Made by a program: the position numbers and the translations under genes. A stretch of DNA of 64,000 nt, taken from the NCBI GenBank assembly GCA_017654935.2, contig CM065698.1:40000842-40064841 (forward strand), in the 5' to 3' direction. The notes below the pieces were generated by a model. It was not told the DNA's origin. It saw nothing but the letters and a program-made list of their open reading frames with translations, and did not search any database. Source of the DNA: Phymorhynchus buccinoides. Lineage: Eukaryota; Mollusca; Gastropoda; Neogastropoda; Raphitomidae. Within the stretch, counting starts at the first letter, position 1. Every line of letters begins with the position of its first letter. Shown piece after piece: positions 1 through 11,515 of the stretch.

Positions 1-289
1 CAGAGGAAATGATAATCATAATAACGATACTACTATTCAGTATTACATAACACTAGCAGCTTCACACCGCTCTCTCTCTCTCTCACACTCACTCCAAGTG
101 AAGCAACTATGATTAATGCACAGATTTTAACCTTTAGGATAGTTGCTTCCCTTCCACTAGCATAGAAAGCAGGTTGAGTCTATGTTTGAGTCTTCCTTGA
201 CGGAGGTTCATAATGGAGCTTCAGAATTCAGGTACTGAATAATAATGATGATTCTGATCAAGAATATTATATATATATGGTTATAGGGG

Positions 290-575
290 TCTATGTCTTC
301 TTCTTCTTCTTCCTTCGCTCAGACAGTTTCCTGTCATATTAGTGCAGATGTGTCATGCTGCCGTTATGCGACTAAGAAATAGTTAGGCTCAGCATGTCCA
401 ACATGGGCTAAAGAATTTTTTGCAAGATTTTGTAGAAAAGAAAGCAGGAGAATGGACAAGTGAGATAGAAAGATAGCAGATGACAGTAAGCAAAAGGGGA
501 AAGGCAGAGTCAAAGAGAATGACAGAATTAGAGGAAGTTACAAGCACAAAACTTCCAGAAGGCGGGAGAACTATT
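290..575 (-). repeat. Family-B SINE-like repeat (left arm)
   Basis: Reverse-complement copy. The (CTT)n at 298-315 is the (GAA)n tail of the family, and AACTTCCAGAAGG near 555 is its head. It is the same copy as 14480-14760. Confidence 0.6.
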
Positions 576-904
576 TGTAAAAAAAAACAACCCCGGTATC
601 CCCACAGGCGGTTAGGGGTCTATGACCAACGGTTTCCTGTTTAAAGGGATCTGACATGTTCTCTTTGAAGCAAACTAAGCCAAGGCATAACATGGGAAGA
701 CAAAATTATATACAAATTACAATTTTTAGAAGAAAAAAATTCAATCTAATGCTCATCAATTTCTTGAAAAGTCTGATCTGCAGGCATGTGCCACAGTAAA
801 AAAAAATCAAAAAAGACGGGGGTGGGGTTGAAGGGAGACAAACGACACCCACACCCAGGTCACATGCACAACACCCACCCACCCACCCACCCACACTGAC
901 TGAC

Positions 905-1030
905 CAGAATTGAGGGACTTGATCTCTTCCTCGTGCCTTTTTATCAGGACGTCTTGCCTCTCCATCGTCTCCTCCATATCCACCATAGCGTCCTTCAACG
1001 TCTGCACGATGACTTCGTTGGCATTGGCGT
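905..1030 (-). CDS. KIF20B: Duplicate (left-arm) copy of the KIF20B-like exon 14023-14148
   Basis: Same 126-nt exon as 14023-14148 within the overlap, with acceptor GTGGGCAG and donor GTCAGT. Counting both copies would inflate the gene model. Confidence 0.85.
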
Positions 1031-1848
1031 CTGCCCACAAGGTCAAGTCAGGTTCAGTCAAGTCACAAGTCAACATAGAAATTTCACTACTGACAATGCC
1101 AGCCGAGCACACATTTTGGGGGACTATAACGCAGTACTTTGATTGCGACGATGCGAGTCATGATTCACGTGAAATACTTCCATCTAAAAATAATTCTACT
1201 ACTTTCGCTCTATATACAATGGAGAACTGATAAGTCAAAAATGGATAACTCAAAAACACTGGATAACTCAAAATAATTTTTGGGTCCCAGTATGATAATC
1301 TCTATGTTGAAAAGTCTTTTTAGCTCAAAATATTGGCTTTCTCAAAATAACATTTCAGTCCCTTCAATTTTGACTTGAGATTTCAACTGTACTCAAGTAG
1401 ACCTAATACATGAATTTCATGTGAATCATGACTGGCATCATCACAATCTCATCGCATTGGCAGCAAATTGTATGTAGTGTAGCACGCCCTTCACACACAC
1501 ACACACACGCACACAGGTGCTCCTGGGAAATTTGAATAATCCTGCAAGGCAGGGGTCCAGGGGCCGCCCAGGTAACAACTTGACATAAACAATCCTGAAA
1601 ATATAAAGTTCCTGGTAAAGGCATGTAAACATTTATCTGTATTCATTTCTTTTATATTCTACACATGCGAGAAACCAAACAAAAAGATAATAAATAAGAC
1701 ATTCGATGCTTCTCAAATTCTCATAATCTTCAGGCAATAAAAAAAAATCCTGCATTCCAGGACATCCTGAAAGCAGGAGCATCCATGCACACCCACACCC
1801 ACACACGCACACGCACACACGCACACGCACACGCACACACACACAGAC

Positions 1849-2032
1849 CTTCGTAGGCGACGTTGGAGCGGTGCTGTTCCCGGGACAGGTCAGCCTGGGC
1901 CTTGGCCAGCTGGGCGCGGACCTCCCTCAGCTCCTGGTCCTTGGTGTCCACCTGCTCCCTCAGGGTACACGCCTGCAGCTGGAGCTCCTCCGCCGACGCC
2001 CCGCCCGCCTGCATCAGCGACAGGTTGCGTCT
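1849..2032 (-). CDS. KIF20B: Duplicate (left-arm) copy of the KIF20B-like exon 13025-13208
   Basis: Identical in coding sequence to 13025-13208, with the same acceptor and donor. On the flipped left contig it follows 4347-4481 directly. It should be counted once, because it lies in the assembly overlap. Confidence 0.85.
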
Positions 2033-2059
2033 CTGAAGCAGGGCGCACCACAAAGTGTA

Positions 2060-2378
2060 ACTTGTCATGCCGTAACTAATTCCGCCCTGCGCCTTTCGGA
2101 TGAGACGATAAACCGAGGTCCCGTGTGCCCATGCACTTAGCACACGTTAAACCCAAAAGCAAACACAAAAGTTGTCATTTGGTCAAAATTTACCCCCCCC
2201 CCCCCCCCCCTCCCTTCCTTCCTCATCAGTCACACAAAAATCGCATGGATAAAAAAAAAAAGAAGAAATAAATGGGGTGGCGCGCCTCTGGCTGCAACGC
2301 GCTCTCCAGGTGGGAGCAACCAGAATTTCACAGATGTCTCTGTGACTATAATGTACCTAACCTAACCTAACCTAAGCC
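2060..2378 (+). mobile_element. tRNA-type SINE copy with (CCTAA)n tail (left arm)
   Basis: 5'-truncated. The body has GATGAGACGATAAACCGAGG, a C-run, GGGTGGCGCGCCTCTGGCTG and GTGACTATAATGTA, then a CCTAA-repeat tail. It directly precedes exon 1849-2032 in the antisense sense. Confidence 0.7.
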
Positions 2379-2454
2379 TGACGTGTGTCGGGCACACTAG
2401 TACAACCACCAGCACCTCGCCACAACAAATCGTCAGGTACGGACCTCCATTTAT

Positions 2455-3052
2455 TACCATATTTTACGGACCACAAGGAACTTCTAACAACTTATAAGGC
2501 GCACCCCCTCAATTTAACAAAAATCTTAATTTAAACATACACAACACAAAATGATCGAACAAAAGAAAAAAATAGATCGTAAACAGGAGCTCAACTCAAA
2601 CAAAGGAGGTCAGTATTTTGCCTAGTTCTGTCAAAACAATCTTCAGAATGACAGAAATTACACTCATGCTGCTATCCGGATGCACATATGATGAAGCACT
2701 TTTCAGAGAGCCCACAAAAGTCTGAACTGAAAAACACGGAGTAGATTTCTATCATGAGTTTCGGCTCCAATAGTCTATGTCCGCCATAATTGTTATTGTT
2801 TTTCGCAACGTCATACTGTGATTCACCCTCCCACCCCTCTGTGCCCGGGGTGAATATTCAATATGTCGTCTGCTTTGGTGGCTTCATTCACGATTTTCGG
2901 CCTGATAGTCGATCTCAATACGTATGGTATGAATGGAATTCACAGCTTTGTTTGATCAGATTTCAGTCATACACTAGGCGCAACGCATTTTAAGGCGCAG
3001 GAGTCTCAGTTGAGGAAAAAAAGCATCACCTTGTGGTCCGTAAAATACGGTA
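2455..3052. mobile_element. MITE with TACCGTATTTTACGGACC termini (left arm)
   Basis: The ends read TACCATATTTTACGGACCAC and its mirror. About 600 bp, the interior AT-rich with no convincing transposase. Confidence 0.75.
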
Positions 3053-3076
3053 CTTTCCCTTTCAACCTAAAAACTA

Positions 3077-3549
3077 TTAACTCACTCGGGACTGCCCGAA
3101 TTATTTCCCTTTGTTCCGAGGGGACTGGGCATTTGACTAGGTTCGTAAAATAATCACCCAAACCAAGTTATGAAGAGTTAGGCATCAATATTTTCAGAAA
3201 AGATTAGCAACACCATGCACTAAACGATCGTAAAATATCAGATTCCTTACCTTCGTCGTTTGTCTCCTATTGACGAAAACAGCTAACACATAGAAAGAAG
3301 GAAAATTTCACATTCCGATCTTTGACCCTCCTCTACAACCAAAGCTGAATGTAAACTATGCAATGATTGGTTGATTTCAAGAGAGGCAAGGTCAAAGCAA
3401 ACTGAAAATAGGTTATGACTTCACACCGGAAAGCTGGTTACACGCCAGAAATCAAAACCTCTTGAAAACTCTTATGAGCCGGAGCCGGGCCATTCGTCCT
3501 AAACGGTTGTGCGAGCCATGAGCCGGAGCATTCGTCCCGAGTGAGTTAA
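3077..3549. mobile_element. MITE with TTAACTCACTCGGGAC termini (left arm)
   Basis: TTAACTCACTCGGGAC is mirrored by GTCCCGAGTGAGTTAA. 473 bp and non-coding. It lies at the inner edge of the inverted overlap. Confidence 0.78.
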
Positions 3550-3844
3550 TCATGAGTAAAAAATTAAAAAAAGCTTATAAATCTGAAGCCATTTGCATTG
3601 GAATGACTCGCTGAACTTGTGTGATCTTAAAGCATTTTCAGGCATAGGGCCCAAGAAACCTTAATTATTTCCCTTACACTGTTACAAGTGAATATGTGGA
3701 TGTAGGCGATGGTATAACAGCTTCAAATTCAATTCAATAAACAAAGATAAAGAACTCTCTATCCCCAATAGCCGCACAACTATTATCAGGGCCGATTTCG
3801 GCACCAATTCACTTTACTCAGAACACAAAAAGGAACAGGAACAG

Positions 3845-4283
3845 TATGTGACCCAGCACCACGAAAGGGACATTAGGTCGCTGGGCTAGTTTCTCACAAC
3901 AGGCTTACAAAGTCAAAAATCTCTTTTTTTATCCATTTTGAATTATTGGTATTTTCATGCACTCTGACATCTTATCTTTCACATCCATAAAGGACAACCA
4001 TTAAATAATTATGGTCTCTAAATACGCAAAAAAAGTGCATTAAAATTAGTAGATTGATGCATTTTCTTAGGATAGGCTAAACTTTAGGCTGTGATTTCTC
4101 AAAATGTCCAACAGTCACCCTACTAACTTTAAATGTTTATAACTCTCGAATGGAAAAAGTTACACGAATGTCAATGGGTTTTATATCATTAGAATGAAAA
4201 TTGCCTGAAGCTTCCAACTGTGCCATTTTCTCAGAATGGTCATTTTGATACTTAATGTCCCTTTCGTGGTGCTGGGTCACATA
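3845..4283. mobile_element. MITE with 30-bp perfect inverted termini
   Basis: ATGTGACCCAGCACCACGAA and the following ten bases at the left end are exactly mirrored at the right. The interior is A/T-rich and non-coding. TA flanks suggest a Tc1/mariner-type insertion. Confidence 0.75.
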
Positions 4284-4346
4284 TGAGAACTTCCTCTGTG
4301 TTAGCTTTGATTTTAAATCTATACAAAATCCTCCCTAAAGACTCAC

Positions 4347-4481
4347 CTCTTTCTCCCTTTGCAGCGCCCTCTCCAGTTCCCGCGTCTTGGCGGCCAACTG
4401 CTCCTCCAGCTGCGGCACCCTTTCGTTGTCCGCCATTTTAGCACGCAGTTCTTTGCGGAGGTTGGCCTCACGCTCCTGGCT
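4347..4481 (-). CDS. KIF20B: KIF20B-like coiled-coil exon (45 codons)
   Basis: A symmetric phase 0-0 exon of 135 nt with acceptor TTCTTCAG and donor GTGAGT. The peptide is highly charged and helical (SQEREANLRKELRAK at its start, ending ALQREKE). It joins in frame to the next exon, found in both inverted arms. Confidence 0.85.
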
Positions 4482-5476
4482 CTGAAGAATTGAGAATGAG
4501 CGAGCAGCGTTAATCTGACATGCGCGTGTGTCTATGACGCTCAAAACTCCCATCTGATGCACTGTATTCCACAGACCAGTGCAGGGCCGGACCTAAGTTT
4601 TTGGTCAGGGCTAATTCATCGAAGGTGCGAAGCACCAAGACCCCTAGCGGGGTTCAGGGGCATGCCTCCCCGGAAATTTTAAATCCAAGAAGCAAAATAG
4701 TGCAATCTGGGCATGAAATAAAGGACTAATGCCATTACTCTTCATACCCCTATTGAAACATGTTTTGAACCATTAAGTACACATCATGCTGCTTCCACAC
4801 TGCTAGGCATAGCCCGCGAGGAAGTTTTGCGACATGAATTGTTTTTGTGTGTGTTTTTAGAAAAAAGGGTGGGGGCTGCAGCCCCCTAAGCCCCCCCCCC
4901 CCCCCTCCCCTTAGGTCCGGCCCTGCAATGCATCATTTAATGTACCAATTTTCACCTGATGCAGGTTTTTCTTTTTAACCCTTCACTGCCAGAGGAAAAC
5001 AGAAAAATAATCGATTTTGTTATTAAAATGTTTAAAAGAGACCTGTTAGACTCATGAGCTGACTTTCTTCCCCATGATCACCCACAAGATCTGGTAAGAA
5101 TTTACCTTTTCTACTCCTGTTAGACTCAATCTGAGAAAATCGTCTAGAGATTATGTCTTGTCTAAACCAAAAACCATCATTCCAGGGCTATGAGTATGAC
5201 ATCAAAAACATCATCAATGACATCACACATCCCATAGTAGACAGGGGGGGGGGGGGGGGGCAGGGAAGGGGTTAAATGTTAAAACGCTACAAAGAGAGAC
5301 TCCGTAAAATATCCAGGTGACCTAAAAATCTAGAGACATGTATGATATGCCGAGCCCTGCCTGCTTCTGACCACCTGATTTCTAAGACAGAATCAGCTCT
5401 GAAAGGACAGAAAAAGATAAAAAGAACTAAGAATGGAGGGAGGGAAGGAAGGAAGGAAGCAAAGACTTAGAGAGAG

Positions 5477-5513
<37 letters not shown>

Positions 5514-5794
5514 TGGGAGGTGAGTTTTATTATACGACAAATCAAACGAGAAAAAAATGGCAACAGTGCTGTATTCCTTTGAATTTAGTTCCAAATGATT
5601 ATGATTCCGGTTGATTGATGACATAATTTTTTTATGTTGAAGGCTATATAGACTATAAACTTGATGGAAACTCTGTGTGTGTGTGCGTGTGCGTGTGTGT
5701 GTGTGTGTACATGGAAAAAACAATGGAGAGGCAGGACGTCCTGATTAAAAGCCATGAGGATGAAATCAAAGATCTCACTGCTGGTCAGTGTGTG

Positions 5795-5838
<44 letters not shown>

Positions 5839-6881
5839 TGTGAGTGTGAGTGTGTGTGTGTGTGTGTGTAGGTAGGTAGGTAGGTAGGTAGGTAGGTAGG
5901 TAGGTAGGTAGGTAGGGACAGGCTTCATCAGCCTAGGCCTCACGGCCTATTAATCGTCCCCTCAATATCAAATGACTTATGATTTGTTTTCAATTGGTCT
6001 GAGCAAGTTTTTGGAAAATCAAATCAATCAAAATCACACAAAAATGTCTGAAACTTAGGAAGATTGTCTAGAAGATTTTTAAAAGTATTAATATTTTGTG
6101 CAAACTTAATATTAGTGTCAAGATCATTCCAATAAACAGCAACTCTGTTAGTAAAGTAACATTTTTTTTGGTTAGTATTGCAATGTTAACACAAATTTTG
6201 CCATCAGATTTTCTAGTGCTAGTAATTTGTGGGGCTGAAAAGAAAGTATCAACATGAACGTCATCAATGTTGTTGGAAATTTTATAGGTTTGAATTAAAC
6301 TTCCTCGAAGCCTTCTGCCTTTTAGAGAATGTAAATTAAGATATTTTAACCTCTCTGGATAGGTCATGTTTTTAGACTCTTTTAACAATTTAGTTGCTCG
6401 CCTTTGAACCTTCTCAATTTGACTTGACTGTCGTTTTAAAAAAGGACACCATATAACATTTGCATATTCCAGATGTGGTCTAACAAATGATTTGTATAAT
6501 TTTAAAAAGATGTCTTTATTAATAAATGAAAAACTACGCTTTATCATTCCCAACATTTGATTAGCCTTGCTGACCACGCTCTGGATATGCACATCAAAAG
6601 ATAAATTTTTGTCAAAGTAAACACCCAAATCTTTTTCCTCTGTAATAGCGGCTATTGGCTGGACACCATCATTTAGTCTCATTTCATAGTCACATTCAGG
6701 ATTGTTCTTACCCACATGCAAAACACCACATTTAGATACATGAAAATACAAATTCCACTTATCGGACCAATCTTGCAATTTAACAATGTCATTTTGTAGA
6801 GAAATAGAACAAGATGATTTATTATAGATTTTGGTATTATCCGCAAAGATCTTACAGGCACTGTCAATATTATTAGGTGTG

Positions 6882-6918
<37 letters not shown>

Positions 6919-9900
6919 TGTGTGTGTGTGTGCCAAGGGGGGGGGGGGGGGTAACTGTAAGTGTGTGTGTGTGGAAAGCATGTGACTGTGAGCAACATGA
7001 TTTGCATGTGATTGTGCCATAACCTATAAGACAGTCTTTACCATTCAACCAGTTTCAATGCTACTTGCAACCTCCACTGTAAAGCCACTCATAGTCTAGA
7101 AGAGCAACACAAAGACAAGCTTTCAGCCAGAAAGAAAAGTTTAGTTCACATAACTGTTATTAAAGACAAGTCATTTCCTACACCTACAAGATGACAACAC
7201 AGCAGAATTACCTGTTTCTTCATGGTGCACAAAGTCATGGCATACCTTTCCCTCATGTTACCAGTGTCTTTCGCAGGAGGGAAATACAGCGAGTAGCTAT
7301 AACTGTTAGAACTGCTGGACATCTTGACTCTTCACAGACAAAATTAAGTCTGCTACAACTGTATAGAACTAAGCTTGGAAATAATTGATGGATGCTGAGA
7401 AGAAAAAAAATACTGTAGAAAGTTCAAGGTCACACAAATCTAGATCTACTAGGTAGTGAATTCAATTCATGACCGATTTCAGAGGGAAAAAATGTCAGTG
7501 TCAAAAGTACAAGTACAAGTGAGAGTGATCACCAATATTAACTTTGGCAAATTAAGTGATCACAGTCCAGAAACTTTGATGAAGTACAAAACATCATCTT
7601 AGCAGGCACCATGACAGGTACTCACAAATCTGAGTACAACTCACTTCAAGTGAGATGATCACGAATGAGCCACTGGGTTATGAATACTGTACTAAAAAAA
7701 AAAAATCATGCGACTAGGGGAGTCAGAAAATACAAAAAACAAGCACAAAAGTAGCATCGTACTTTAGCCGTTTTAAACAATGCAACTCTTGCTAAAGGCA
7801 ATAACATAATGTTCATTGCTAACTCCTAAATAAATTGAGATGTATCTGTGTGTGTGTGTGTGGGTGTGTATGCACGCACGCATGTTTATATGCATACATG
7901 GGCAGCAAGAGTGTGCATGCGTGCATGTCAGTGTGCATGAATAAATGTGTGAAATTGAATGCATGCATACAGTTAAATGACTTTTTGTGAGCTGGCATGT
8001 TATGTATGACTTAAACAATTGAAGTGGGAATGGTGTGTTTTTCTTGTGAGAATGGGTCTTTGTGCATAAAATAAGCACTTGAAATGCGCGGTTTGCAGTG
8101 TGAAATCCATGCCCTTTTTCTAGGTACACAAACACACTGAGCTCCATAATACCAACTATGCCCAGTTTTCCGGAACAGTAGTGTCCTCTGCCGTCAGAAG
8201 GCTGTAGTCAGAAATGACACACACACACACACTGACACAAACTCTACAGTAGTTACTATTCACCATACACTCGAATCTATCGCAGATGGCCAGTACAGTA
8301 GGAACCTCCCTTAAAAGACTTCCCATTATAAGACTCCCTCCCACATAAGACCTACTTCTCTAAGACATTGCCCTTCTTTGTGAGTATTAAAATGACCTCC
8401 CTTATAAGACCCCTCCCTAATAAGACCTCATTTTGGATGAATGGAAATCCGTTTAACATCCTCCGGTCTGAAACAGACACATATGGGACATTAGTAGATA
8501 TAAAGATGGTGGGAACGATCCTGGAGGAAATGCCCGGAGGCAGTGCAACTCCAAGAAAGTCCCGAATTTTTAACGATACAGATGTATAATCTTCGATGAT
8601 GAAATTTTGGATGATTTTTGAAGGTGTTATAAGGGAGGTTCCACTGTACTAAGCTTACCTTTTCCAGCTCAGCCTGCAGCAGGGAGCACGCCTCTTGCTG
8701 GGACACCATCGACGCCGACGCCGCGGTTTTTCCTGAGGAGACGTCCACGCGCGGGGACGAGGCGGCAGCGCACCGCACGGCCCTCACCTCCTGCAGCTCC
8801 GTCTCCGTGTTGAGCAGCCTGGACTTGACCTCCAGCAGTTCGCACTCCACGCGCTGACGCACGGCTTCCGCCTGGTGCAGCCGATGCCCCTTTTCCGACA
8901 GGTCCTCCCTCGTGGTTCTGTCGGGCTGCGCTCCGTTGCTGTTAAAAGTTTGGTCGATCGGTCAATCGATATTTTATTGTGCGCTTTACGGGGAATTCTT
9001 TTTGCGGCGATTAAATAAATCTAACAAACCGACACACCAGCAGACAAAGATATTAGTGTGGTGGAAAAGATTAAGATAAAATATGCGGCTGTTTTTCACA
9101 TTGTGCGTGCGCATGCATACACACACACGTACATACATACACAAACACACACATAACACACACACACTATACGCACGCATATAACCAATTTATCTATCCA
9201 TCCATCTATCCTAACTTAGGCCTACCTGCAAAAGACGTTTACAAATACAAATATACAGCTTGCATACAAGTAAACAGGTATGTCAGTGGAACTTCCCTTA
9301 TAAGACCTTCAAAAATCATCCAAAATGAGGTCCTATCAGTGAGGGATCTTATAAGGGAGCTAATTTTAATACTTACAAAGAAGGGCAATGTCTCAGAGAA
9401 GTAGGTCTTTATGTGGGAGGGAGTCTTATAACGGGAGGTCTTATTATTAGTTATAAGGGAGGTTCCACCGTACCTTAGTCTACATACACAAACACATACA
9501 TGAGGCATTTCGTTGCAGAGGACCGGGGAGGTTCCTTGGTGTTCAGCAGACGCTCCACCTGCCTCTGGAGTCTCTCCACCTCGAAGCGGGCGCTGGCCAG
9601 GTCGCTCTCCGTCTGGATCTTCTCCTTCCGCAGACGGCGCAGGGACCCTGGGGCGTCCGCGCCGGGGTCCGGGGCGGAGAAAGCCTGGATCTGCCTCTGA
9701 AGCTGGTTGTTTCGACTCCGCTCTGCCTCCAGCTCCTGCCTCAGATCAGCGCCGCTCTCGCTCTCAGCGCTGCTGGCTTCTTCCCCCTGGGCTGCCGCTT
9801 TCACTCTTTCTTCCAGCGCGGCCTTGCACTCTTGCAGCTGGCTCACAGCGGCTTTGGCAGTGTGCAGCTCCGCACTGACTTGTTGGTGCCTTTCTCTCCA

Positions 9901-11000
9901 CTTCTCCCTTTCCACTTCCGCTTCCTTCACCTTCTTCTCAAAGTTTTCTCGCTCCGTTTGCATTTTCTGCGGAGACAGTTGAAGGTGGTGCTGTTGCGTT
10001 TCTTTCATCTGCTGACATTCGGCGGTCAAGGCTTGTACCTGAGCTTTGTGCTCGGACAGTTGGGTGTCTAGTGTCTGCTTCAGGTCGGCGTTATCAGCCT
10101 GCAGGTCACAGAGCCTGGTCTTCAGGTCAGCAATCTCTTCGGTCAAACTGGCTTCCCCTCTGTCCTTCTCCGCCAGTTGTTCAGTCACAGAGTGGAGGCG
10201 TTCCTCCAGGCGGGCCTTCTCTTCAGCCATGTCCTCCTCGGAGCGCTTGTGTTTCTCAGTGAGGGCCTGCTCCATGTGCAGCCTGGAGCGCAGGTCCGCG
10301 ATCTGCAGGGAGGCCTCGCTCAGCTGGCTCTGCAGGCCTTCCCTCTGGGTGCTCTGCTCCGTCAGCTGGGCGAAGGAGGCCTTCAGCTCCTCCACCTCCC
10401 GCTCCTTGCCCTGCAGGGCGTCCCTCAGCTCCCCCACCTTCTTCTCCTGCAGCCTCCTGGCCTCTTTCTGGGCCTTCTCCAGGCTCTGCATCTTCTGCAG
10501 GCGCGAGGACTCCTTGAGACTCAGGTCCTCCAGCACCTGCTGGTTGGCCTGCAGCTCCTTGTCCAGCTCCGCACACCTCTTCTCCTGGCCTGCCAGGCCA
10601 CTCTGCAGGCTGGCCTGGCTCTGTCGCAGGCTCTCTCTCTCTTCCTCGCACTCTCTCAGCCTTTGCTGGGTCTCCCCCACCTGTCCCTGAAGGCGCTCGT
10701 TGTCTTCATCGCGCCTCTGTTTCTCTTCCCCGGCACATTTCAGCCGATTCTCAAGTTCACAAATCTTCTCCCGCAGCTGCTCTTCAACTTGCGTTAGTTC
10801 CGCTAAACGTTGATCTTTGTGGCTGATGTCCGACTCTGCCGTTTCAATATCGGTTTTGAGCGAGGCAATCTGATGCTCTTTGTCCTCGAGTTCACTTTCT
10901 AACTGCGCTGCCTTGTCGCTCCACTCCTTGACCCTGAGCTCTGTGTCCGTCAGCTGGGCTTTCTCACAGGTTGCCTGGTCCTCCAGGGAGGCCTGCAGTC
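4347..11000 (-). CDS. KIF20B: KIF20B-like kinesin-6, upstream exons on the misoriented contig
   Basis: Three exons on the minus strand (9500-11000, 8659-8938, 4347-4481) encode continuous coiled coil. Read as reverse complement they join in phase to the exon present at both 1849-2032 (minus) and 13025-13208 (plus), and from there to the downstream exons. They therefore precede 13025 in the true gene. The reading frame is open to the contig edge at 11000, so the motor domain and neck lie elsewhere. The opposite strand is explained by a flipped contig and not by a second gene. Confidence 0.75.
4582..4925. mobile_element. Non-autonomous element with CAGGGCCGGACCTAAG termini
   Basis: Sixteen-base perfect terminal inverted repeats enclose 344 bp with a C-rich tract near the right end. 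The CAGGGCCGG start is typical of hAT families. No clear 8-bp duplication and no coding content. It lies about 100 bp upstream (gene sense) of exon 4347-4481. Confidence 0.7.
4975..5275. mobile_element. TTAACCC-type MITE (copy 1, diverged)
   Basis: TTAACCCTTCACTGCCAG at the left is roughly mirrored by a GGGGTTAA end. The interior has a long G-run. Related to 17782-18030 and 24944-25189. Confidence 0.5.
5670..5916. repeat. (GT)n and (TAGG)n microsatellites around an exon fragment
   Basis: GT blocks flank the inverted exon fragment at 5711-5786, and the second runs into about 12 TAGG units that border the LINE at 5930. Confidence 0.9.
5711..5786 (+). pseudogene. Inverted partial copy of exon 14023-14148
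   Basis: The plus strand encodes a peptide (MEKTMERQDVLIKSHEDEIK) close to the second half of exon 14023-14148 (METMERQDVLIKRHEEEIK), followed by the same GTCAGT donor and a GT microsatellite as at the real exon. In the true gene orientation it lies antisense inside the intron between exons 8659-8938 and 4347-4481. It has no acceptor or 5' half, so it is a diverged inverted exon fragment. Confidence 0.75.
5930..6885 (-). mobile_element. 5'-truncated LINE reverse-transcriptase fragment
   Basis: The minus strand encodes the second half of a jockey/CR1-type reverse transcriptase: IFADNTKIYN (the catalytic FADD has become FADN), LQDWSDKWNLYFHVSKC, EEKDLGVYFDKNLSF, FVRPHLEYANVIWCP, VQRRATKLL, RRLRGSLIQTYKI. 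A frameshift lies in an A-run near 6158-6166. It is cut off at the 5' side by a GT/CA microsatellite and ends near a TAGG-type microsatellite. Dead copy. Confidence 0.8.
7050..8290. other. Intronic stretch without recognisable gene
   Basis: AT-rich, with a GT microsatellite (7845-7870) and an AC tract (8219-8232). Short open frames here lack family features or good splice sites. In the true gene it is intron between exons 8659-8938 and 4347-4481. Confidence 0.6.
8294..8648. mobile_element. Pogo/Tigger-like MITE, long form
   Basis: TACAGTAGGAACCTCCCTTA is mirrored by a GAGGTTCCACTGTA end. TA flanks and CAGTGGAACCTC termini suit pogo-like elements (inference). This copy keeps an internal block (about 8446-8590, CCGTTTAACATCCTCCGG) that short copies lack. 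It abuts exon 8659-8938. Confidence 0.75.
8659..8938 (-). CDS. KIF20B: KIF20B-like coiled-coil exon
   Basis: The acceptor TTTTAACAG precedes 8938. The first base completes the split Ile codon left by the 9500-11000 exon. The exon has 93 further codons, ends in GAA-AAG, and is followed by a GTAAGC donor. The middle third is Ser/Ala-rich (AAASSPRVDVSS), a break between two helical segments. It is flanked downstream by a pogo-like MITE that starts about 10 bp past the donor. Confidence 0.85.
9283..9472. mobile_element. Pogo/Tigger-like MITE, short form
   Basis: GTCAGTGGAACTTCCCTTAT at the left is mirrored at the right (GGGAGGTTCCACCGTA). It lies in the intron just after exon 9500-11000 (gene sense). 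Confidence 0.75.
9500..11000 (-). CDS. KIF20B: KIF20B-like exon, long central coiled coil (5' end cut by the gap)
   Basis: About 499 codons are open from the contig edge to a GTATGT donor just below 9500, ending in phase 2. The protein is almost all charged heptad-like sequence rich in Glu, Gln, Lys and Leu, with one short Pro/Gly/Ala hinge (around APDPGADAPGS) about 60 residues before the exon end. It would form the dimeric stalk. No motor motifs (P-loop, switch I or II) are present, so this lies downstream of the motor. The true 5' end is lost in the gap. Confidence 0.85.
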
Positions 11001-11500
11001 NNNNNNNNNNNNNNNNNNNNNNNNNNNNNNNNNNNNNNNNNNNNNNNNNNNNNNNNNNNNNNNNNNNNNNNNNNNNNNNNNNNNNNNNNNNNNNNNNNNN
11101 NNNNNNNNNNNNNNNNNNNNNNNNNNNNNNNNNNNNNNNNNNNNNNNNNNNNNNNNNNNNNNNNNNNNNNNNNNNNNNNNNNNNNNNNNNNNNNNNNNNN
11201 NNNNNNNNNNNNNNNNNNNNNNNNNNNNNNNNNNNNNNNNNNNNNNNNNNNNNNNNNNNNNNNNNNNNNNNNNNNNNNNNNNNNNNNNNNNNNNNNNNNN
11301 NNNNNNNNNNNNNNNNNNNNNNNNNNNNNNNNNNNNNNNNNNNNNNNNNNNNNNNNNNNNNNNNNNNNNNNNNNNNNNNNNNNNNNNNNNNNNNNNNNNN
11401 NNNNNNNNNNNNNNNNNNNNNNNNNNNNNNNNNNNNNNNNNNNNNNNNNNNNNNNNNNNNNNNNNNNNNNNNNNNNNNNNNNNNNNNNNNNNNNNNNNNN
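11001..11500. other. Assembly gap of exactly 500 N
   Basis: Five hundred unknown bases, a typical placeholder size in scaffolding. On the left it interrupts an open coding exon of the KIF20B-like gene. On the right it abuts the first base of the inverted overlap. No function can be inferred inside it, and its length is probably arbitrary. Confidence 0.98.
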
Positions 11501-11515
11501 ATTTTTTACTCATGA

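Larger units (their letters stand above)
1..3564. repeat. Left arm of a 3.56-kb inverted duplication (assembly overlap)
   Basis: This stretch is the reverse complement of 11501-15053. The match starts at the first base of the window and stops exactly at the base that opens the contig after the N gap. Two coding exons inside it (905-1030 and 1849-2032) are identical to those in the right arm, while introns differ by scattered substitutions, homopolymer lengths and small indels (3564 against 3553 bp). I read it as one locus assembled twice, from two haplotypes or two contig ends, and not as a biological inverted duplication. A real young duplication is not excluded. Confidence 0.85.

Noticed and set aside
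9513..10797. Several long plus-strand open frames opposite the 9500-11000 exon
   Set aside because: They are antisense shadows of a GC-rich coding exon. The minus-strand frame alone has the heptad pattern and correct splice phases.
9500..11000. NuMA, golgin or myosin-tail identity for the coiled-coil gene
   Set aside because: Coiled coil alone does not discriminate. The tail motifs (RDQLV-LE, basic GRKRAS, NSPVTRSAKKLL) fit KIF20B better. NuMA remains the second choice since the motor is not in view.
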